DNA from: Rhodopseudomonas sp. P2A-2r
GTDB lineage: Bacteria; Pseudomonadota; Alphaproteobacteria; Rhizobiales; Xanthobacteraceae
DNA: 64,000 bases
Direction of reading: 5' to 3'
Assembly: GCF_026015985.1 (NCBI RefSeq)
Contig: NZ_CP110389.1
Coordinates: 806,001-870,000, forward strand
The position numbers and the translations under genes are program-made. The notes beneath the pieces are model-generated. The model was given only the letters and a program-made list of their open reading frames with translations. It was not told the DNA's origin and made no database searches. Shown here in pieces: positions 39,502-48,571 of the stretch. The stretch's first letter is position 1, and each line of letters starts with the position of its first letter.

Positions 39502-41025
39502 ATGCCGCGCGACGCATTGCCCGATGATTCCGAGACCTTGAAAGCGATGCTGCTCGCCGAGCGGGTGCAGAACGAACGGCTGCGTCAGATCATCAGGGAC
39601 CTGCAGCGCCACCAGTTTGGCCGCCGGGCGGAGACGCTGCCCGAGGACCAGATGCAGCTCGGTTTGGAAGACGTCGAGCAGGCGGCGGCGCGTGACGTCG
39701 CGGAAGCTGAGCAGGCGACACCGGCCGCACGACAGGCCGGAGCTGCGAAGCGTCGGGCCAATCGCGGCGCGCTGCCGGCGCATCTGCCGCGGATCGAGAC
39801 CACCATCGATATCGACGACAAGACCTGCCGCTGCTGCCAGGGCGCGTTGCACCGGATCGGCGAAGACAAGAGCGAGCGGCTGGATATCGTGCCGGCGAAG
39901 TTCCGGGTGCTGGTCACGATCCGGCCGAAATACGCTTGTCGCCAATGTGAGGATGGCGTCGTGCAGGCCCCGGCGCCGGCGCGGCTGATCGAGGGTGGGC
40001 TGCCGACCGAAGCCACCATCGCCCAAGTACTCGTCTCCAAATATGCGGATCATCTGCCGCTCTATCGGCAGTCCCAGATCTATGCCCGCCAGGGCGTCAA
40101 CCTCGACCGCTCGACGCTGGCAGACTGGGTGGGGAATGCCGCCTGGCATCTGCGTCCGTTGCACCAACGCCTGCTCGAAAAGCTCAAAGAGCGGCCAAAA
40201 CTGTTTGCCGATGAGACGACGTTGCCAGTGTTGGATCCCGGCCGCGGCCGCACCAAGACCGGCCAGTTATGGGCCTATGCCGCCGATGACCGGCCATGGA
40301 ATGGATCCGATCCGCCGGGCGTGGCCTATGTCTACGCCCCGGACCGCAAGGCCGAGCGGCCGATCATCCATCTCGAAGGCTTCAAGGGCATCCTGCAGGT
40401 GGACGGCTATGCCGGCTACCGCAGGTTGGCCGAGCGCGGCGACGTGCAGCTCGCATTTTGCTGGGTCCATGTGCGGCGTAACTTCTACAAGCTCGCCACG
40501 CCCGGTCCTGCGCCGATCGCCAGCGAAGCGCTTCAGCGCATCGCTGCGCTGTATGCGATCGAGAAGGAAATCCGCGGCCGCAGCGCCGAGGAGCGTCGCC
40601 TGGTTCGGCAGCAGAAAAGCCGACCGCTGATCGACGCCTTGGAGAGTTGGCTGCGCGCAAAACTCGGGCTGATCAGCCAAAAGGGCAAACTCGCCGAGGC
40701 AATCAACTACGCCCTGTCACGTTGGGCGGGCCTGGCCCGCTTCCTCGACGATGGCCGCATCGAGCTCGACAACAACACCGTCGAGCGCTCCATCCGCCCG
40801 ATCACGCTGAACCGGAAAAATGCCTTGTTCGCGGGCTCCGACGGCGGCGCCGAGCACTGGGCAACGATCGCAACGCTGATAGAGACCTGCAAACTTCACG
40901 ACATCGATCCCCTCGGCTATCTCTCGGATGTTCTCGCCAGGATCGCCAACGGTCACCCCAACCGCGATATCGAAGCGCTACTGCCGTGGGCCTACAGAAA
41001 GCAAGACCTCAGAGCCGTGGCTTGA
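39502..41025 (+). CDS. tnpC: IS66-family transposase TnpC
   Basis: 507 aa from ATG 39502 (a TTG at 39496 is in frame). N-terminal zipper and QRHQFGRRAETLPEDQMQLG, zinc-finger-like CRCCQGALHRIGED and ACRQCEDG, and the DDE region with RPKLFADETTLPVLDPGRGR and GFKGILQVDGYAGYRRLAER. It ends DDGRIELDNNTVERSIRPIT and ALLPWAYRK. It belongs to a different IS66 subgroup from the TnpC at 25757. Stop lies 13 bp inside the right end. Confidence 0.95.
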   Translation: MPRDALPDDSETLKAMLLAERVQNERLRQIIRDLQRHQFGRRAETLPEDQMQLGLEDVEQAAARDVAEAEQATPAARQAGAAKRRANRGALPAHLPRIETTIDIDDKTCRCCQGALHRIGEDKSERLDIVPAKFRVLVTIRPKYACRQCEDGVVQAPAPARLIEGGLPTEATIAQVLVSKYADHLPLYRQSQIYARQGVNLDRSTLADWVGNAAWHLRPLHQRLLEKLKERPKLFADETTLPVLDPGRGRTKTGQLWAYAADDRPWNGSDPPGVAYVYAPDRKAERPIIHLEGFKGILQVDGYAGYRRLAERGDVQLAFCWVHVRRNFYKLATPGPAPIASEALQRIAALYAIEKEIRGRSAEERRLVRQQKSRPLIDALESWLRAKLGLISQKGKLAEAINYALSRWAGLARFLDDGRIELDNNTVERSIRPITLNRKNALFAGSDGGAEHWATIATLIETCKLHDIDPLGYLSDVLARIANGHPNRDIEALLPWAYRKQDLRAVA

Positions 41026-41038
41026 GGACGACGCTTAC

Positions 41039-41046
41039 AATGTATA
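41039..41046. repeat. Target-site duplication AATGTATA (right copy)
   Basis: Matches 38534-38541 exactly and directly follows the right inverted repeat. Confidence 0.92.
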
Positions 41047-41092
41047 GATGGCGGCTGCGCGATCGCTGCCAGCGTCCGAGCTGGCAACGGTC
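41039..41092 (-). pseudogene. Older IS66 tnpC remnant, 5' piece
   Basis: On minus: VASSDAGSDRAAAIYTL, which joins YTLIETRKINDIDPQA at 38541 once the IS and one copy of the duplication are removed; compare GSDRGGDRAAVMYSLI in the 25757 TnpC. Upstream the homology fades. The remaining 41093-41425 shows no gene. Confidence 0.7.
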
Positions 41093-41425
41093 CGGTTCGG
41101 TCTTCCAATCGCTATCAGCCGTTCATTCTGTTGATGTCGGGCAGAAACGGAAGTCTACTGGCGGAGTCATCCGTACTTTGGCTGCACGTTCCGCATCGCT
41201 GTGTTGAACGGTGGGCGAACGGCCAATTCTTGAAGGTCAAGGGTCCGGCCGGTGTTGTTGCTTCCATGGCTGCGTAGATGCTCGATTTATGAGTCGGCCT
41301 CTACCAATTTCGAGCGGCCCATGATTTCCACGCCGGCCAGAACGGGCGCAGTCACGATTCTCATTCCAGCGACAAAGGCTGGTCCAATTCGAATGCGGCT
41401 CCCCTGGTGACCCCTTTCTTTAAAG

Positions 41426-42265
41426 TTAACGGCATGGTGCTGACATGGCAATTGTTACCACGCTTCGCATTCCCGGAACGGTATCCGTGGTCATTGCTGG
41501 AAACAGTATGGTAAATCGCGCGCCTAGGCCATCGTCGCCTCGGGCGAACCGCACCTCACCGCCGATCTGCCTTGCGAAAGATTGAATAATCTTCATCCCC
41601 AACCCCTTGCTCGCACTGGGGTCGAACCCCTCCGGCAAGGCCGGCCCATCATTGGAAACAGAAAGCGCATAGCCAAATCCGGGATGGGGCTGCAGACTGA
41701 TGGCGATGCGACCACTGCCATACTTCGCCGCGTTGGCGATCAATTCGCTGACGATGAAGCCGAGCGGAATTGCGGTCTCGGCCGGTAGATTTATTTCAAC
41801 AGCCTCGACAACGACCTGCTCCGGGCGCTCATCCGATGACAGCATCGCAGAGAAGTCGCGGCCAAAGTCTTCAAGGAATCCTTTGAACTCGATGGCCTGC
41901 GCACCGTCATACGCATGAAGACGATGGTGAATGCGTGCGATCATCGAGACGCGATTGGCAGCAACGGCCAATTGCGCGGCCGCTTCTGCGTTCGTAGATT
42001 CTCGGCTCTGCAACGAAAGCAGGCTAATGGTCATCTGCAAATCATTCATTAGCCGATGATCGGACTCCCTTTTCAGTAATTCTTGTCTTTGAATTAACTC
42101 ATCGTTTTGACGAAGCAACGCCTCGCTTTGCGCGAGGGCGCTTCACAATTGAATTTCCGAGATCCTATACTCCGCCAGCCCTACAATAGGCGGACATTGT
42201 CCCGAGTTCTGAAAAACAATGCCCGTAGGCGAGCCGGAGACGCAGGACAAATCTTCCGTGATCAT
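41426..42265 (-). pseudogene. HisKA_2 sensor histidine kinase with in-frame TGA at codon 41
   Basis: The best start is ATG 42265, with GGAGG 8 nt upstream. The frame reads MITEDLSCVSGSPTGIVFQN to EYRISEIQL, then TGA (42143-42145), then continues SALAQSEALLRQNDELIQRQ into the kinase without a shift. The kinase part has KRESDHRLMNDLQMTISLLS (H box), SELIANAAKYGSGRIAISLQ (N box) and GLGMKIIQSFA. Restored length 279 aa. A CGA-to-TGA change is the simplest explanation; alternatively a TTG at 42118 restarts a 230-aa kinase. Cytosolic. An FNR/FixK box lies 86 bp upstream. Confidence 0.75.
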
Positions 42266-42350
42266 GATGTCGACCTCCGTGAGAATCTGCCACTCGCTAC
42301 CTTCGACCGGGGCGATGGAAAAAACCTAAGATTGCAAAAGGAAGGTCGTG

Positions 42351-42364
42351 TTGATGCAAATCAA
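42351..42364. promoter_or_regulatory. FNR/FixK-type box TTGATGCAAATCAA
   Basis: Perfect TTGAT-N4-ATCAA palindrome 86 bp upstream of the HisKA_2 kinase start on minus; a class II position would give a leader of about 50 nt. No plus-strand gene is within 1 kb downstream. Confidence 0.65.
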
Positions 42365-42365
42365 C

Positions 42366-42760
42366 TATGCCTGCCATCCGACGTAATGTTCTTATAAAAT
42401 GTCAGCTACGGCCGCCCGGGCAGCTTAACTGAGATAGATCGGATCTTGAAACCGTCAGAGCATAACGATTTTGATCCTCAGAACTTCCTCGCGAACGTCG
42501 GCGAAGAAAGGACATTATCGACATTCCACAAGAATTAGATCGTCTTCACGCGAAGAGATGTGGCCGACAAAATCTAATGCATCCAGAAAGGATGTGTCAA
42601 AGTTATCGCGGTGTCCGAGCGAGGTAGGGAAGCCGTCCGCCCGTTAGATCTGTGGGCTAACGGCCCAGACTAGGCCGTGAACCCATAAATCTGCTGGGCG
42701 AGAGGCTTGACAGAGCGTTCTATAACGTAGTTGAACCCACAAAGAGCCAAAGCCGCCACG
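42366..42760. other. 395-bp stretch with no supported gene
   Basis: No frame has a start signal or recognisable product. Base composition is lower in GC than the core blocks, consistent with accessory DNA. Confidence 0.4.
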
Positions 42761-43504
42761 TTAGCCGGGCTCCATTCCGTGTTGCTTGATAACTGACGCG
42801 GCATCGGGCGCGGTAATCGACTTCACCAGCGCCATGGCAGCCTCGATTTGCTTTGTACCATTTGAAATGCCCGCTGAGTAGATTGTAACTTTTTGTACGT
42901 CAGCTGGCAGCGGACCCAAATAATCCACACCCGGCTCATGGATCAGTTCGCTAATTTGCTGAAAACCAATTTCGGCGTCTCCGCTGGCAATTAGTGTTCC
43001 GATACGAACACCTGACGGAGCTTCCTTCAACTTGGGCTTGACGGCATCCGAAATTCCCATCTGGGCGATGAGGCTCACCAGATAGACACCGCTGGCACCC
43101 GTCGAGTAGCCAATGGATCGGACTGACAGAAGTGTTTTCTTGAGAGCTTCTCCGGAACTTATGTCAGGTTTGGTAGAGCCCGCTCTTGTCCCAACACCAA
43201 TTCCCGACTTGATAAGGTCTACACGACTACCTCGCGGCATCTTGCCTTGCTCTATGAATGTGTCGATGTCTGTTCCAGCCGTTACGACCACATCGTATTG
43301 TTCACCGGCAGCAATTCGCTTTCTAATATCGGCCCCACCAGTCCACGTTACCATAACCTTATTGCCGGAGCTTTCCTCAAACTTGGGCACCAATTCAGCG
43401 AACACCTCCTGCACAACTCCGGCCGCGAGTAACTTGATTTCGGCGGACGGAGCTATTCCCGTCTGGATAAAGAATAATGTGACAATAATCAGCAACCGCT
43501 TCAT
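42761..43504 (-). CDS. ModA-like (type II) periplasmic substrate-binding protein
   Basis: 247 aa; AGGAG 6 nt before ATG 43504. Signal peptide MKRLLIIVTLFFIQTGIAPS. The mature part EIKLLAAGVVQEVFAELVPK, FEESSGNKVMVTWTGGADI, GEQYDVVVTAG and YSTGASGVYLVSLIAQMGI fits the molybdate/tungstate-type binding-protein family. It seems closer to the rhizobial orphan group than to true ModA. No ModB/ModC genes are near, so the ligand and the transporter are open. It is flanked by the kinase with the stop codon and by an IS5-type transposase. Confidence 0.85.
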   Translation of the reverse strand: MKRLLIIVTLFFIQTGIAPSAEIKLLAAGVVQEVFAELVPKFEESSGNKVMVTWTGGADIRKRIAAGEQYDVVVTAGTDIDTFIEQGKMPRGSRVDLIKSGIGVGTRAGSTKPDISSGEALKKTLLSVRSIGYSTGASGVYLVSLIAQMGISDAVKPKLKEAPSGVRIGTLIASGDAEIGFQQISELIHEPGVDYLGPLPADVQKVTIYSAGISNGTKQIEAAMALVKSITAPDAASVIKQHGMEPG

Positions 43505-43717
43505 GGACTGCTCCTGTGACGTTCGACGCGTGGCCTCAGTTCAGACTCTCGGAGCCAATCGATCGGTCCGACATGAAAAATGCTAATAGGGAAATTGATA
43601 TGCTCCCAATTCAATCATAACCTAGCTGGGATCCCATGCCAACCGAGCGCGAGGGCGATCGCCAGTTGCAGTTTCAACCAAGGACTGATGCAAGCTTCGA
43701 AATGGGAGCCACGAATC

Positions 43718-44479
43718 ATGCGCTACGAACTGAGCGATTATGAATGGACCGCCATCAAGCCGATGCTACCCAACAAGACGCGCGGCGTTCGGCGGGTAAA
43801 TGACCGCCGCGTTCTCGATGGCATCTTTTGGGTTCTGCGCTCCGGTGCGCCGTGGCGCGACCTGCCGGAAGCCTACGGTCCCCGTACTACTTGTTACAAT
43901 CGCTTCGTTCGCTGGCAGCGGGCTGGCGTCTGGGACCATATCATGGACGCGCTGGCCGCCGGTCATGACGCGGCGGTGCAGATGATCGATACCTCCATCG
44001 TGCGCGTGCATCAGCACGGAGCCTGTGTCGCGGACAACAATCATCAGGATATGGGTCGCTCACGCGGTGGCCTGACCAGCAAGATTCACGCGGTGGTAGA
44101 CACCAATGGCCTGCCGGTCCATCTCGCTCTCACGCCCGGCGAGGCGCACGGTAACCGGCTGTGTTCGGTTCTTCTCAGCGCCTTGCTTCCGCAAACGATG
44201 TTGCTCGCGGATCGCGACTATGACGCCGACTGGATCAGGGAGCTTGCTCGCCAGCAGGGCGCGCGGGCCAATATTTCGCCGAAACGGAATCGTAAAGACC
44301 CGATCTGCTTCAGCCCGTTTCTGTATCGCGCGCGCAACCTTATTGAACGATTCTTCAACAAGATCAAACAATGTCGGCGTGTTGCGACCCGATACGACAA
44401 GCTCGCGGCCAACTATCTAGCATTCGTCAAGCTCGCATCAATCCGCATTTGGCTACGTGCTAATGAGTCCGCGCCCTAG
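43718..44479 (+). CDS. IS5-family (IS427-like) transposase
   Basis: 253 aa from ATG 43718 (MRYELSDYEWTAIKPMLPNK). N-terminal DUF4096-type part with RVLDGIFWVLRSGAPWRDLP and YGPRTTCYNRFVRWQRAGVW, then the DDE domain: MIDTSIVRVHQHGAC, GGLTSKIHAVVDTNGLPVHL, LLADRDYDADWIRE and RARNLIERFFNKIKQCRRVA. A single uninterrupted frame, so probably active. I could not define the terminal inverted repeats. Confidence 0.93.
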   Translation: MRYELSDYEWTAIKPMLPNKTRGVRRVNDRRVLDGIFWVLRSGAPWRDLPEAYGPRTTCYNRFVRWQRAGVWDHIMDALAAGHDAAVQMIDTSIVRVHQHGACVADNNHQDMGRSRGGLTSKIHAVVDTNGLPVHLALTPGEAHGNRLCSVLLSALLPQTMLLADRDYDADWIRELARQQGARANISPKRNRKDPICFSPFLYRARNLIERFFNKIKQCRRVATRYDKLAANYLAFVKLASIRIWLRANESAP

Positions 44480-44574
44480 CTGAAATTGGATCGTTGCGAA
44501 GACGTCGAAACGCGGAAGCTTAAAAACATCGATTGATACTTTTTTATAGGGCCTCGGGACTGCTTGATTTGTCT

Positions 44575-44588
44575 TTGATGCAGATCAA
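44575..44588. promoter_or_regulatory. FNR/FixK-type box TTGATGCAGATCAA
   Basis: Perfect TTGAT-N4-ATCAA palindrome. Downstream on plus are a possible 70-aa ORF (65 bp) and the cupin gene (289 bp). It is just outside the IS5-family transposase gene. Confidence 0.6.
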
Positions 44589-44639
44589 GTTTGGTTAGTT
44601 ATATTTCGCGCGGTGTAGCGGAACCCGCACAGGCCAACA

Positions 44640-44852
44640 TTGTTTACCTTTCATCCAGTGAAGGATAGAGCGCAAGAATCCATATACGATAGAGCGTTCG
44701 AGAGTATCGTTCGCGATCGCGCTCTAGGTTCGGCAGCATCGAGTAGATGTTTTTCGAGTCCAAACGCTATCGATGGAAGCAGCGAAATTCTAATCGCGAT
44801 GGGCAAAACGATTGCCAAGGCAATGCATGATACTGCATTTCCGCAACCTTGA
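44640..44852 (+). CDS. Possible small ORF upstream of the cupin gene, 70 aa
   Basis: TTG start at 44640; product begins MFTFHPVKDRAQESIYDRAF and ends KTIAKAMHDTAFPQP. Its TGA overlaps the ribosome binding site of the cupin gene, which would allow translational coupling. There is no good RBS of its own and no known family, so the call is weak. It could also simply be leader RNA. Confidence 0.25.
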   Translation: MFTFHPVKDRAQESIYDRAFESIVRDRALGSAASSRCFSSPNAIDGSSEILIAMGKTIAKAMHDTAFPQP

Positions 44853-44863
44853 GGAAGTTAGTC

Positions 44864-45343
44864 ATGGCCATCACTGCTGGCAGCATCAAAGACGTCGGGC
44901 CTCAGCCGCAAGCGTTCGATATTGAACGTGCGACGAAGGACAATACAAACTACCGGTCAGTCGCCTGGAGCGGGCGCTATCTGCAAGTGACGCTCATGTC
45001 GATCCCTGTCGGCGGCGATATCGGCCTTGAAGCGCATCCGGAGACTGACCAATTTTTGCGCATCGAGGCGGGCAACGGCCGAGTGCAGATGGGAGCCGCG
45101 AAGGACAAGCTGACTTTCGAAGAGAAAGCTTCAGACGGATGGTGCGTTCTCGTTCCGGCAGGAAGCTGGCACAACATCACCAATATCGGGACGACGCCGA
45201 TGCAGGTCTATGCTGTCTACGCGCCTGCCCATCACGCGCCCGGCAAGGTGCAGGCGACGGCGGCGGTGGCCGAGGCAGACAAAGATGATGAGCCAGCCGC
45301 CTGGTCTGTGCAGCCAAAGCATGCCCCCGATAAACATGGGTGA
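44864..45343 (+). CDS. Cupin-domain protein
   Basis: 159 aa from ATG 44864, GAGGAAG 7 nt upstream. Single cupin beta barrel: SIPVGGDIGLEAHPETDQFL with cupin motif 1 (G-x5-H-x-H-x3,4-E; the second His is replaced), then WCVLVPAGSWHNITNIGTTP (motif 2, P-x-G-x-x-H). The ending YAPAHHAPGKVQATAAVAEA is typical of a rhizobial group found near catalases. Likely a small metal-binding enzyme or sensor; activity unknown. An FNR/FixK-type box lies upstream. Confidence 0.88.
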   Translation: MAITAGSIKDVGPQPQAFDIERATKDNTNYRSVAWSGRYLQVTLMSIPVGGDIGLEAHPETDQFLRIEAGNGRVQMGAAKDKLTFEEKASDGWCVLVPAGSWHNITNIGTTPMQVYAVYAPAHHAPGKVQATAAVAEADKDDEPAAWSVQPKHAPDKHG

Positions 45344-45797
45344 TCCCATCAATCTGCATGAACGGGAGCATGTCAGCTCTTCCGCCGGCACGCTCGTTGA
45401 AAGTTGGCCTGTCCCGATTTCATTGGCATCCTGCCCTAGGTCTGGCTGCGATGCCGGATGTGCATTTGGATATCTGACAATTGCATGAATTGGGCCGCAC
45501 CTGCGCTGCAACTCGACGAAGCGCAGAACTTCGTCGAACACGGCATCAAGTATGGTCAGGTGGTGATGATCCATACGGGGGCTGCAACGAAGATATCTCG
45601 CTCAAGCGCCCATGCGTGGGCACACGACAACCTCTCGGATGTATCCAGCTTGACTGATGCTTCCGCCGGATTCGCGCCAAATTTGTCAAAAGTCGAAACC
45701 AGCCGTACGAATTTCACAGACGCATGCTTCAAGTGAATTAGCGAAGTTATGCCCAAGAGCCGTGATAATCGTATTTTACCTAGCGAAGGACATCGTC
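45344..45797. other. 454-bp stretch between cupin and katG genes
   Basis: No supported gene. A plus-strand stretch at 45485-45580 (QLDEAQNFVEHGIKYGQVVM) looks protein-like, but has no start context and soon loses similarity to anything I know, so it may be a remnant. Confidence 0.35.
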
Positions 45798-48092
45798 GTG
45801 CTCGACATCAAAAGCGACAAGACCGACACCATAACTCACGAGATGACAGGCAAGTGTCCGTTCGGTGGCGATCGCATCGGCGGCGCGCTGGGGGCGCCTC
45901 CGACATTGTCGGACTGGTACCCCGATCGCTTGAAGGTCGAGCTTCTCCATCAGAACGGGCCGCGGGCCAATCCGCTCGGCGACGACTTTGACTATGCCGG
46001 CGCCTTCAACACGATCGACTACGACGTGCTCAAGCGCGACATCAAGCAGTTCCTGACCACGTCGGTGGCGTGGTGGCCGTCGGACTACGGCAATTACGGT
46101 CCGCAAATGATCCGCATGGCGTGGCACGCGTCCGGCACCTATCGCATCGCCGACGGGCGGGGCGGCGCCGGCGAGGCGCTGCAGCGCTTCGCGCCGATCA
46201 GCAGCTGGTGGGACAACGGCAACACCGACAAGTCGCGGCGCCTGATCTGGCCGATCAAGCAGAAATACGGCAATGCGTTGTCGTGGGGCGACCTCATGGT
46301 GCTGACCGGCAATTGCGCGCTGGAGATCATGGGCTTTCCGACCTACGGCTTTGCCGGCGGCCGGCGCGACGCGTGGGAGGCCGACAACGTCACCTATTGG
46401 GGACCCGAGGTCTGGAACGCGAAGGGCGCGCCCTCCTCCGACAGCATGGTGACGCGCGACAAGCGCTGGCGCGGCAAGAACGGCGATGCCGACTACGACC
46501 TCGAGAACCCGCTGGCTGCGACGCATCAGGCGCTGATCTACGTCAATCCCGAAGGGCCTTATGGCAATGGCGATCCGATGGGATCGGCCCGCGACATCCG
46601 CATTGCCTTCACTCGGATGGCCATGAACGACGAGGAAACCGTGGCGCTGATCGCCGGCGGCCACGCCTTTGGCAAGAGCCACGGCATGGTTAGCGCCGAC
46701 AAAGTCGGCCCGCCGCCCGAGATCGCACCGATCGAGGCCATGGGCCTCGGCTGGCAGAATCCGGACGGCACCGGCTTCGCCCAGTACACCATGACCAACG
46801 GCATTGAGGGCAGCTGGACGCCGAACCCGACCCAGTGGGACAACACCTATTTGGAGAACCTGCTCACGTTGAACTGGGTGCAGACTAAAAGCCCGGCCGG
46901 CGCACTGCAGTGGACGCCGAGCGATGCGGCCGCACCGAAGACGCCGGACGCCCACATCGCTGGTAAGATGAACCCACTGATGATGATGACCAGCGACATC
47001 GCGCTGATCACCGATCCTGCCTATCGCAATGTGTGCGAAAAATTCCTGCACGATTTCGACGCCTTCACCCAGGCGTTTTCCAAGGCCTGGTACAAGCTGA
47101 CCCATCGCGACATGGGCCCGCGGGAACGCTACCTAGGACCGGAAAAGCGCCTCGAGAACGGCTTGCTGTGGCAGGATCCGATCCCGCCGCGCGAAAATGA
47201 TTTGATCGGCGACAGCGAGATCGCCGCGCTCAAGCAGTCGATCCTGGCGACCGGCACGTCCGTGTCCGACCTCGTCTTTACAGCGTTCTCGGCAGCCGCC
47301 ACCTATCGCAACAGCGACAAGCGCGGCGGCGCCAATGGCGGACGACTGGCACTTGCGCCGCAGAAGGATTGGGCGGTCAACCGGCGGACAATCCCCGTCG
47401 TCGCGGCACTGCGCGGTGTGGCCGATGCGTTCAACGGCAAGGAGGCCGGCAAGATGCGGGTGTCGCTCGCGGACGTCATCGTGCTCGGCGGCTGCGCCGC
47501 GCTCGAAAAGGCCGCCACGGATGCCGGCATCCAGGTCGAGGTTCCGTTCACGCCGGGTCGCCGCGATACGACGCAGGAGCTCACCGACATCGAAATGTCC
47601 GACTGGCTAAAGCCGGTGGTCGACGGCTTTCGCAACTATGTCGACGATCAATTTGCGGACATGGCGACCGGCGTCGCACCGGAGGAGATGTTCCTCGACA
47701 AGGCGCAGCTGCTGGCACTCACGGCTCCCGAATGGACGGCGCTGGTCGGCGGGTTGCGGGCCATGGGGGCGAACCATGACGGGTCGGCCCACGGGATCTT
47801 CACCGATCGCGTCGGTGTCCTCACTAACGACTTCTTCACCGTGCTGACGAGCATGGACTACGAATGGAAGAAGCTGGGCGACAAGGGCATGACCTTTTCG
47901 CTCGATGACCGCGCCAACGGCAAGCCGCGCTTCAAGGCCACGCGTAACGACCTCGTGTTCGGCTCCAACAGCCAGCTGCGGGCCATCGCCGAGGTCTATG
48001 CCAGCAGCGACGGGCATGCCCGCTTCGTGAAGGAGTTCGTGCGGGCGTGGGACAAGGTCATGATGCTGGACAGGTTCGACGTTCACGGCTGA
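45798..48092 (+). CDS. katG: Catalase-peroxidase KatG
   Basis: 764 aa from GTG 45798, with AAGGA 7 nt upstream; ATG 45843 ([14 protein letters not shown]) is an internal alternative. Two-domain KatG: distal site [11 protein letters not shown] (Arg-Trp-His), the Trp-Tyr-Met adduct residues in this motif, in IYVNPEGP and in FTRMAMND, and the proximal haem ligand in [11 protein letters not shown]. The C-terminal domain ([18 protein letters not shown] onwards) is complete. It removes H2O2 and protects the cytosol from oxidative damage. Monocistronic; no OxyR gene is adjacent. Confidence 0.97.
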   Translation: MLDIKSDKTDTITHEMTGKCPFGGDRIGGALGAPPTLSDWYPDRLKVELLHQNGPRANPLGDDFDYAGAFNTIDYDVLKRDIKQFLTTSVAWWPSDYGNYGPQMIRMAWHASGTYRIADGRGGAGEALQRFAPISSWWDNGNTDKSRRLIWPIKQKYGNALSWGDLMVLTGNCALEIMGFPTYGFAGGRRDAWEADNVTYWGPEVWNAKGAPSSDSMVTRDKRWRGKNGDADYDLENPLAATHQALIYVNPEGPYGNGDPMGSARDIRIAFTRMAMNDEETVALIAGGHAFGKSHGMVSADKVGPPPEIAPIEAMGLGWQNPDGTGFAQYTMTNGIEGSWTPNPTQWDNTYLENLLTLNWVQTKSPAGALQWTPSDAAAPKTPDAHIAGKMNPLMMMTSDIALITDPAYRNVCEKFLHDFDAFTQAFSKAWYKLTHRDMGPRERYLGPEKRLENGLLWQDPIPPRENDLIGDSEIAALKQSILATGTSVSDLVFTAFSAAATYRNSDKRGGANGGRLALAPQKDWAVNRRTIPVVAALRGVADAFNGKEAGKMRVSLADVIVLGGCAALEKAATDAGIQVEVPFTPGRRDTTQELTDIEMSDWLKPVVDGFRNYVDDQFADMATGVAPEEMFLDKAQLLALTAPEWTALVGGLRAMGANHDGSAHGIFTDRVGVLTNDFFTVLTSMDYEWKKLGDKGMTFSLDDRANGKPRFKATRNDLVFGSNSQLRAIAEVYASSDGHARFVKEFVRAWDKVMMLDRFDVHG

Positions 48093-48571
48093 GAGTCTCG
48101 AGCGCAATAGTCATCTGTGAGGTGATCGGACTCTAACTTTAACTGGAGGAAATCGGCAGGGGCAGGTCACTGTCACTAAAAGCGCTGCCCCCAAGGCAGC
48201 TCAAGCTCTTTGGAGGTATAGCGACCTCCAGTTGGGCATAAATTGGTCCATGGTCCGTTATTGACGCAGTGTGAAACGTCCCCTCCTGGCGGTGCAGAGC
48301 CGCCATTGCCTCACTTTCAGAAGGCTTCGAAGTGATGCGCGGATGTCGAAGTGCCGACTCGGCCGGCTACTTGCGCCGTCCAATCATGAGATTCATCGTT
48401 TCCCGCCCACGGATGAAGCGACGTCTCGCCGGGGTGGTTTGGTATCCCGTCTGCAGGACAGAGTTGAGCTATCTGCTCGCGAATGGCGCGGCTCTTGCAG
48501 ACGCGATTAAGAACCCCGCCGCGATCCGGCCGGCAGGATCTGACGGAAATGATGGTCATGGAGTCCGTGTC
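48093..48571. other. 479-bp gap between katG and lysR-like genes
   Basis: No supported gene. GGAGGT and ACCTCC near 48213-48230 can form a short hairpin that may end katG transcription. The frame in front of LysR is open from 48332, but its residues do not resemble the family. Confidence 0.4.

Larger units (their letters stand above)
38542..41038 (+). mobile_element. Complete IS66-family insertion sequence, 2497 bp
   Basis: Left end GTAAGCGTCGTTCCG at 38542 and right end GAGGACGACGCTTAC ending at 41038 are inverted repeats (11 of 11 at the tip: GTAAGCGTCGT). The flanks carry the 8-bp duplication AATGTATA. It contains intact tnpA, tnpB and tnpC in the standard order on plus, so it may be mobile. 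It has inserted into an older, decayed IS66 tnpC gene. Confidence 0.95.

Noticed and set aside
42143..42145. Selenocysteine at the in-frame TGA of the kinase
   Set aside because: No reason for Sec at this linker position, no bacterial SECIS hairpin seen directly after it; a nonsense change is simpler.
43560..44520. Terminal inverted repeats for the IS5-family element
   Set aside because: CCTAGCTG occurs at both sides (43619-43630 and 44472-44482), but in the same orientation; no convincing inverted pair, so limits were not assigned.
22193..45797. Prophage or integrative conjugative element
   Set aside because: No integrase, relaxase, phage structural or conjugation genes, and no repeat of the tRNA 3' end was found by eye; IS elements alone explain the mosaic.
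45780..47105. 441-codon open frame on the minus strand opposite katG
   Set aside because: GC-rich shadow of katG: Arg/Val/Leu-rich residues, no family motifs, no RBS. katG itself has all catalytic residues.
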